Shown here: piece after piece, positions 18,774-25,057 of the stretch
Numbering within the stretch: position 1 is the stretch's first letter
Layout of the letters: every line of letters starts with the position of its first letter
Source of the DNA: Silene noctiflora
Lineage: Eukaryota; Streptophyta; Magnoliopsida; Caryophyllales; Caryophyllaceae
Direction of reading: 5' to 3'
Assembly (NCBI GenBank): GCA_009801015.1
Contig: VHZZ01001129.1
Coordinates: forward strand, 109,158-134,214
Length of the DNA stretch: 25,057 bases
Notes under the pieces: generated by a model
What the model was told of the DNA's origin: nothing
The model's database searches: none
Seen by the model: only the letters and a program-made list of their open reading frames with translations
Program-made: the position numbers and the translations under genes

Positions 18774-18988
18774 TCTGGTTCTTTCCGACTTAATTTCGCC
18801 TTATTTTAATTTAACTCGACTTTATTTAGTTCATTTCTGTTTAACTTTTGTCATTTCTGTTCAGCTCATTTCTCCACAAAATTTACTCTTACTTCAACTA
18901 TATTCAGTTCACCTCAACTCCATTTAATTCAATTCAGTTAAGCTCAACTTCATTTAATTCGTTTCAACCGAAAAGAATAAGGCCTAAA
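18774..18988 (+). mobile_element. CAGTTCA-family MITE
   Basis: The left end GTTCTTTCCGACTTAATTTC and right end GTTTCAACCGAAAAGAATAA are inverted repeats. The ~170-bp interior is TTCAGTTCA/CAACTTCATT-type repetitive DNA. It is about 40 bases upstream of the SMR copy 2 TATA box, so it forms part of that promoter's flank. Confidence 0.6.
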
Positions 18989-19677
18989 TCCATCTGAAGT
19001 TAAAACGGATAAAATGTAATTTTTTTTTAAATCATCAGTTTATTATTTAAACAGCGACAGTTTTAATTATAACTTTTTTATAGGTAAAGGAGAACCTTTT
19101 ATTATAAAATGGTGATATTTTTCGTTTTAGAAAAAGGAAACTAGGAAACTAGATAGCTGGGAAAGAAGTTACTTTGGCTTTTTCTTGTTTGGTTGAGAAT
19201 GGAGTAGTGTTATGAAAAAGTGGTAAAGTTTTATTCAAAAGTTTGTATATTTAACTTTAATTTAATTAGTGAAAATAATTAAGCCACCCACCAAATTGAA
19301 TACATCACACCTTGTCCTTTACTAGGTCCACTTCATCCTTCCCCACTGCTATTATCACCTACACCAGAATCAGAGTACTTTATCCAATTTTGCAACTTCT
19401 TTTTTGTTTTTATAAATAGTTTCTACTTTCTAGTTCATGTGCAAAACTTATGAAAAATCCATGAAAATTGATTAATGTGTGCTACTTACCACTTCAAAAT
19501 TTAGAAATTAAAAGGTCATTAATCTTTGTACCAATTCTTATTTATTTTTTTATGGTGAGTTAATTTTGGTTTCTGAATTAGTGTATTGTAATTGTAATGT
19601 ATAGTTCGAGGGAAAAGTTTATAGAAAATATAAATCTAGATTTATAGATAAAACTAAAAAAATTCATAGAGAAAATG
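18989..19677. other. Anonymous AT-rich intergenic DNA
   Basis: No supportable gene or element is visible. Confidence 0.5.
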
Positions 19678-20045
19678 ATTTTACAACCAGTTGCAATTAC
19701 AACCTAATGACAGTAATTCAGGTAGTTTGTAAGTTACAGAGTTGACTTTAAAGTTACCGAGCTTAATTACAAAGTCACTAAGCTAGCTTTGTAGTTGAGC
19801 TTAGGGGTGGCTAATGTGGCCCAAGTGCTAGCCTAGCTCATCCTCTCTTTAGGTCGTGCTCGGGCCACTAAACCCGAGCCTGGCCCGGAATTGAGTTTCT
19901 TTAAATGGTACTTAAGTGAGCTAGTTTTAAGCTAACTCGGTAACTTTGTGAAGTAGCTCATAAGTTTTGTAAAGGAACTTTAGTAACTTTACAAATATGC
20001 TCAATAAAAATAATCTGATTGTAATCATAATCGGTTGCAAGATTT
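19678..20045. mobile_element. Foldback-like element with GGCCCGG-rich centre
   Basis: ACAACCAGTTGCAATTACAA at the left pairs imperfectly with TTGTAATCATAATCGGTTGC at the right. Paired AAGTTACNGAG/TAACTTTGTGAAG words lie further in. The centre (19800-19890) is a GC-rich TGGCCC/CGGGCC/GGCCCGG tract. Confidence 0.35.
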
Positions 20046-20514
20046 AATAACTGGATTCTCGAACCCATATCTTCTCCACCGCTAAAATCATGGTAGTTCA
20101 ATTATTTAATTTTATTCATATCAAAATTATTTAATTTGTACGTATATACTTTGTATGATTCTTTGATTTCTTGCCATGTATTTTTTTAATTTTTGGCTGA
20201 CTTTTTGGTCCATACTATGTGCATTTTAAGGTACTTGTGCGCCTAATGAATAGGAAAGAGTACCACCAAAAATATGATAATTGGTGGAAGAAGACGACGT
20301 TTGAGAGAGGATGAATAACGAATTAAGCATATAGAGTAAATACGTGGGACAAACCAACACTTATTTTCATTGGCTTCTAGTTAAATTCCGTAAGATAAGA
20401 ATCAAAATTTGTAAGGAGTACAACACTACACCAAACTAAAAGATAAAATGATGATCATGATTTTAATTAATAACTCAAGGGTGGTTAATGCCTTGTTTAG
20501 CCATGAGCGTGTAA
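20046..20514. other. Anonymous AT-rich intergenic DNA
   Basis: I see no gene or repeat that I can support. Confidence 0.5.
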
Positions 20515-20955
20515 ATCGGGTTTGCAGTTTTGGTGATCAAATTTACAAGCTGATTTGTTATTTCGGATTTTTAATTTTAACTTTATTGTAGTTCAGTTCA
20601 ACTCTATTAAGTTTAGTTCAACTCATGCTTTTCATAAATTAACTCTTACTTCAGTTCAATGCACTCATATTTGGACTTGTGCACTTATATTTGGATTTAA
20701 TTTCAGCTCCATTAGGTTAAGTTTAGTTAAATTCAGTGCATAAACCGGGTTTTCAGTCTTGGTGATCAAATTCACAAGCTTGCCCTATTTTTCGTACTTA
20801 ATTTCAGCTCATTTTAGTTTAGTTCAGCTCTATTTAGTTTAGTTCCGTTCAACTTCAATACAGTCTAATTCATCTCCATTAAATTCAGTTCAGTTCAGCT
20901 CCATTAACTTTAGTTCAATTAAGCTCTGAAAGTTTCAGCCGAAAAGAACATGACC
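20515..20955 (+). mobile_element. Tandemly duplicated CAGTTCA-family element (229-bp offset)
   Basis: TTGGTGATCAAATTTACAAGC (20530) recurs as TTGGTGATCAAATTCACAAGC (20759), each followed by a TTTCGNA...TTAATTT motif and a CAGTTCA-type array. The second ends GTTTCAGCCGAAAAGAACA. The open frame 20555-20743 is repeat-driven. Confidence 0.6.
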
Positions 20956-22956
20956 CTTAATTGAATTCAATCCAAACCTTACAGTATAACGGACTTGCAT
21001 TGTGTATTTATATTTGGAACTTCATTTTTATCATGAAACATAAAACCGACATTTTTTTTAAAACGCCGCGCCCCTGTTAATACTATACCTCTATTGAATT
21101 TAAGATCAAACCACATGATAATTTAAGTGGGACTAGTAAATAGACAAAATAATGGAGCGTGAATAAGATGCAAACACTAGTAATTTCACGTTGTATTGTC
21201 AAATTAATAAGTCCCTAATATATAGATGTTCCAAAATACAAGCATAGGATACCCAAAGGATGGAGGAAAAAACATTAAAACATGGACAAACCCACATTCA
21301 TTATCACACACCTAATATTGAACAATCCACCCTTCTTATCTTCATTATCCATACCTAATACTGGACAAAAGATCGTTCCAGAATTGTTATTTGAGATGAG
21401 GAAAATTATTGGAGACGGTGTTAAATAAATTTATTGCGGAATTATTTTACAATTTATAGTATTATTAATGGTACTAAAAGTAATAAATTAAGCATGACCT
21501 ATGTAAAATGGTCGAGTAATGTTGTTAGGCTTGAGATTTTACTTTAGATCGATGAAGAGCGTAGGATTGAAACGCTAAAATCGGCATCGGCTTATAGAAT
21601 TATATGATCCTACAAACTTATTAAATATCGGTTTTATTTGGTAAAAAACGTGTAATTGAAGATCAAAACACTTATTTATTACAGTAATATTTATCTATAT
21701 ATTAATAACTTATAATTAACTTGCACGGAAGTTGATGTTTTACAATACTATATAAATAATATATATATACATTTACATTTTTATGATAGAAAGTTGATCG
21801 TATTATGATCATACCTCTAGAAATATTCAAATAAATAGGATTATAATATTCTACAACCTTTAATGGAATTGAGGATTAAGATAGGCCCAAATTTTCTTGG
21901 ATCATAAAATCGTAGAATCATATAATCGAATCTAGATTATGATAACTAGGACGTCACGATTTACAATAAATTGGGTAATGCTAGCTCATAAAGTAAATAC
22001 AAAATAAAAGAGAAATTTAACTCACGATTAACAATAAAAAGATTATAAAAAACTACACATGTATGAGCATGAAAAATGTGATCTTTCATTAATTTATTGA
22101 AACTATCACTCAGAAGTATTTGTTGTAATACGTGTTCGTTCAACAAATTAGTATAAGGGCGCAAAAAAAAAAAAAAACAGAATTATCTAACTAACATATA
22201 TTGTATCAATGGTTTTTTATTACGCTTATAATCAGGCTTAGTTCTACTTTTTATAAATTAAAATTGTTATTATAAGGATAATGGTACCGAATTTCGGCGC
22301 CACCATCTCACATTAATATTGAGGTCCCTACTTTATTACCAACTAAGTTGAATTATACTTTGTATTGAATAACAAAAATGAACTTTACTTAGATGAAATT
22401 TCCAAGGGTCTCAGGTTCAAGTCTCAATAACAACAATCTTGTGGAATATTTAGGCATGGGGCTATATATTATAAACTTCGAAACTGTCACTTTTAGATGG
22501 CTAACCTAGTATACTTGGTTTGCAGGCTATCACGTTCACGTATACTAGAGGGTTTACCTAATACACATTAAAGGTAGCAGTTGCGGGGTCTCTCGTCATT
22601 CAGAAAAAAGAACTTAAATAATTAAGGTTAAGTTAAAATAAAAAAAGTGTTCTTTTTTAATAAAAATAAAATCAGTAAATTGATCATATTTGTTTTTATC
22701 ATATGCTCCACGTTATATTTTGGATAGGTGGCAGGTAGTTCAAGAGGATGCTTCGCTCCATATATACATGTACGTACATGGTATTATGGATCTGAATAGA
22801 GGCGTACCGAGTACCTAAAATGAACAAATCGACTTGCTTGTGACGGACACTATTTGTTACAGGTAGAAAACGGATAATGCCTCTCTCATAATAAGACAAG
22901 TGAAAAGGCAAGTGAGAGAGAAATGAAGTACCCTATAAATAGTGTCACTTGCATAT
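20956..22956. other. Long anonymous AT-rich region
   Basis: Two kilobases with no recognisable gene. A lone Pol III B-box-like GGTTCAAGTCTC lies at 22414-22425, an oligo-A run at 22163-22177, and alternating AT near 21758-21770. Small frames at 21961-22164 and 22699-22911 give no recognisable protein. Confidence 0.5.
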
Positions 22957-23165
22957 TACTTCCTCCATTCAACTCCACTCTACTAATTTCCATTTTGTAC
23001 ATGGTTAACGAGTGAGCATTTAATTTTGGTTCGTCTTTACGAGTATATTAAAAATATTCAACTTTTATAATTTTTGTAAATACGTAGTTAACGATATTTA
23101 ATGTGTAAAACATGTATTGACAAACGTGAAAAAGTAAAGTGGTAGAGTGAAGTTAAATGGATAAA
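22957..23165. mobile_element. Stowaway-like MITE (~210 bp)
   Basis: CTTCCTCCATTCAACTCCAC with TCTACTAATTT at the left is matched by AGTGGTAGAGTGAAGTTAAA with TGGATAAAGCA at the right, in inverted orientation. The centre is AT-rich and non-coding. Confidence 0.6.
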
Positions 23166-23730
23166 GCATAAGAGGAGCACTATCCGTCTTCAACTAAGTT
23201 CCGTCTTTAATGAGAATTTGGGTAAAATGACTATGATGCACATGCATCTTTCCATGTGCAGTGTCTGTTAGTTGTTCACCCGCCGTTATCGGACTTATGT
23301 CTTGTCTACTCTCTCTCTCCGTTATCTTCTTTTTTACCAACCCTTCTTTCTAGCTTCGTCAGTCTAGTTTAATTAGGTGGGGTGAATTGCTCACCCGTCT
23401 TTAGATAATTATTCCACCATTTCGATTAATAATTTACGATCCTTTTATTTTATAAAAGCAAAATAACTAAGAGGTAGAGTATGATATTTTAACTAAAAGA
23501 TCAATTGATTATTTAATGAAATGTTCATATCTAATAAGGTTTTTATCTATTGAAAAACGTGTCTTTGAATAAAAAATGTTAAATGTTATTATAGAAAGTT
23601 TATATAGTGTTATCTTATCACACGTCATTATCCTTAATTTTCGACTTAACTACCAACATTTGATATTTGCGCATACCATAGTTGATAGTTGACATGTATA
23701 TGCATATTTTCCATTTACTCCTCATCTCCA
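23166..23730. other. Anonymous intergenic DNA
   Basis: Pyrimidine-rich at 23300-23345. No gene or well-defined element is seen. Confidence 0.5.
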
Positions 23731-24058
23731 TCCTCTATATACTAAAAAATTAACACGTCTTTAAATTTTTCGCTCAAATTTCCCGCCTAAATGATATTTT
23801 ATTTGACAATATTTATTTTCTAATTAATTAGTCTCCACTATCTATATTTACTATTGAACAATATTTATCTCCTAATTAATTTTGTAACATCTATTATGGT
23901 TTAACTTTTACATAAATGAGACTAATAAAATATTTCTTTGTTATTATATATGCATTTTTTTTTTTTAAATGGAGATAAACTGCATTAGTTTAATTAATTG
24001 TCAAATTCTCTAATATTTGTATCTAAAATACCGTGCAATTGCACGAGGGCTATACTAG
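23731..24058 (+). mobile_element. Non-autonomous Helitron (328 bp)
   Basis: It starts TCCTCTATATACTAAAAAAT after host A (23730) and ends CTAG (24055-24058) before host T (24059). The subterminal hairpin CCGTGCAATTGCACG is followed by a mismatch and GG. The early TTTAAATTTTTCGCTCAAAT text resembles the start of the Helitron at 1178. Non-coding; the hairpin is slightly damaged. Confidence 0.65.
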
Positions 24059-24254
24059 TTACCTATTATTAAATCGAAAATAAATGTTTTAGTTTAGTGG
24101 TTAAGACGAATATATTTATTTACCTCTCCATCGAACTGGACTAAGTGGCCAAAAAATGTCCAACCACAATTTACCAGCGCAGCACCAAATCAATTTCCCC
24201 CCAAAAGTACTGTAGTACATTATCCACTTTCTGAAAAATTGAAAAAATTAACCA

Positions 24255-24501
24255 ATGGAGTTACTCTCTCTTCTCCTCCCCTTCCGCCTCATCATCCGTC
24301 GTATTTTTCCGACAACTATTCACCGACGCTTTACTAAAGTGACGTTTGGCAAGAACGTTGACGACCAGTCCGTCACTCTTTTCATTACAATGTACGTTAT
24401 GCACTCTTTGACCTTGATCGCGCTTCGCAGTTGCGTTCTCCCTCCTCGAATTATCTTTCCGCTGATGCTGCTCGTAAAATCTCCGGTACTTCTGGACTTG
24501 T
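24255..24501 (+). pseudogene. Decayed first exon of a DUF1365-family gene
   Basis: The ATG at 24255 opens MELLSLLLPFRLIIRR, a typical hydrophobic start for plant members. After about residue 17 the homologous text moves to another frame (SDNYSPTLY, then SDVWQER, then RPVRHSFHYNVRYALFDLD and LSADAARKISGTSGL). In that frame a TAA (24335-24337) and a TGA (24359-24361) interrupt it; the TGA falls where the family has an Arg, consistent with CGA to TGA. The exon ends at a good donor (GTATGT at 24502). The RPVRH..F.Y.VRYALFDLD signature is characteristic of DUF1365 (Pfam PF07103), a family of unknown biochemical role often found beside cyclopropane-fatty-acid-synthase-like genes in bacteria. The literal frame from the ATG runs to 24509 but is not the family sequence after the shift. 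Later exons are not in the window. Confidence 0.75.
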
Positions 24502-24524
24502 GTATGTGATTATTATCCTTAATT

Positions 24525-24540
24525 TCTCTCTCTCTCTCTC
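24525..24540. repeat. (CT)n microsatellite
   Basis: Eight TC units in the intron-like sequence just after the DUF1365-like exon. Confidence 0.9.
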
Positions 24541-24617
24541 TTATTTTTTTTTTATTTTTTTTTTTCTGTTACAAATTAGATTTTTGGTTTAATGCTGTGT
24601 GTTTTCAAGTTTGATAT

Positions 24618-25057
24618 AGTTATGTTTCGATTTTAATCTGCTTTGTGTAGTTATAACTTATAAGGACGCAAATTCGTGTATGAGACCGTCTTATGATGTT
24701 GTATTATATACTAGTAGAATACAGTTATGTTTCGATTTTAATCTGCTTTGTGTAGTTATAACCTATAAGGACGCAAATTCGTGTATGAGACCGTCTTATG
24801 ATGATGCTCGCCTTGTCGTGTTCTTCCAATTTTTGGAAACAGATATTTTGAGTTTTGATCAATGTTGTGAAAATATAGTTGTGATTCTATTTTAATCTGC
24901 TCTGTGGTGTTACAAGGACACAACTTCTTGTATGAGATGATTCACGCTCTTTCATGTTCTTTCTTTATTCTAGAACAAGGTTTTTGTTCAATGTTGTGTG
25001 TTTTTAAGTCGGATGTTGTATATTCTAGTGAAATATAATTAAGCTCCGACTTTAAAC
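24618..25057 (+). repeat. 105-bp tandem repeat in the putative intron of the DUF1365-like pseudogene
   Basis: AGTTATGTTTCGATTTTAATC through GTATGAGACCGTCTTATGATG (81 bases, positions 24618-24698) recurs at 24723-24803 with a single difference. A worn third copy (about 24876-24940) and the start of a fourth (about 24990 to the edge) follow. Bracketing words CAATGTTGTGTGTTTTNAAGT recur between copies. The open frame 24680-24895 is caused by the repeat. Confidence 0.8.

Noticed and set aside
22414..22425. GGTTCAAGTCTC as part of a tRNA or SINE
   Set aside because: The B-box-like word is good but no A-box lies at the right distance upstream and no cloverleaf can be drawn.
24090..24150. TAGTTTAGTGGTTAAG as a SINE
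   Set aside because: The A-box matches well, but the only B-box candidate (CATCGAACTGG) is poor and no body or tail is evident; kept only as a hint.
24680..24895. 71-codon plus-strand frame with internal repeat
   Set aside because: Generated by the 105-bp tandem repeat; no protein family resemblance.

Overview
This is nuclear DNA from a flowering plant. Coding sequence is sparse and AT-rich, genes are split by GT-AG introns, two genes belong to a plant-only CDK-inhibitor family, and the spaces between genes are filled with Helitrons, MITE-like foldbacks, tRNA-like SINE remnants and microsatellites. A family of CAGTTCA-rich short elements ending in a CCGAAAAGAA-type motif suggests Caryophyllales (goosefoot, amaranth or pink relatives). 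That placement is from memory of repeat style only and is weak.

Layout. Positions 1-94 carry the start of a minus-strand LTR. Positions 430-1008 are an unusually GC-balanced anonymous stretch, possibly organelle-derived. A foldback-like element (about 1009-1985) is interrupted by a 636-bp Helitron. The first gene is a four-coding-exon plus-strand gene (2797-5758, 357 aa) like the Arabidopsis At3g52170 'DNA-binding protein' group. It has telo-box motifs and a probable 5'UTR intron upstream. Positions 5760-11040 contain no convincing gene, but hold an unassigned interrupted reading frame, a SINE-like copy, a CCGAA-rich degenerate repeat and Stowaway-like MITEs.

The main point of interest is a pair of minus-strand, intronless SIAMESE-RELATED (SMR) CDK-inhibitor genes at 11157-11480 and 18112-18531, about 6.6 kb apart. 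They share the TPTAxENxIP core, the SPPPAPxKRRR and CVRKLEF motifs, and a C-terminal KRSxSLxFDxIN block. They also share a promoter core: a TATA-like box and an identical 11-bp motif at the same 28-bp offset. This looks like a local duplication whose intervening DNA has filled with transposons: a 488-bp long-TIR element, a textbook 304-bp Helitron, a duplicated CAGTTCA element and others.

Positions 18530-24250 contain only mobile-element remnants and anonymous AT-rich DNA. At the right edge (24255-24501) is the decayed first exon of a DUF1365-family gene, with a frameshift and two in-frame stops. It is followed by intron-like DNA carrying a 105-bp tandem repeat that runs off the window.

The genes do not form a pathway. 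The two SMR genes probably act in the same process (restraint of CDK-cyclin activity, endoreduplication); the others are unrelated neighbours. No strikingly new system was found. The best leads are the SMR pair with its conserved promoter and C-terminal block, the freshly broken DUF1365 exon, and the repeated pairing of Helitrons with one other repeat family.
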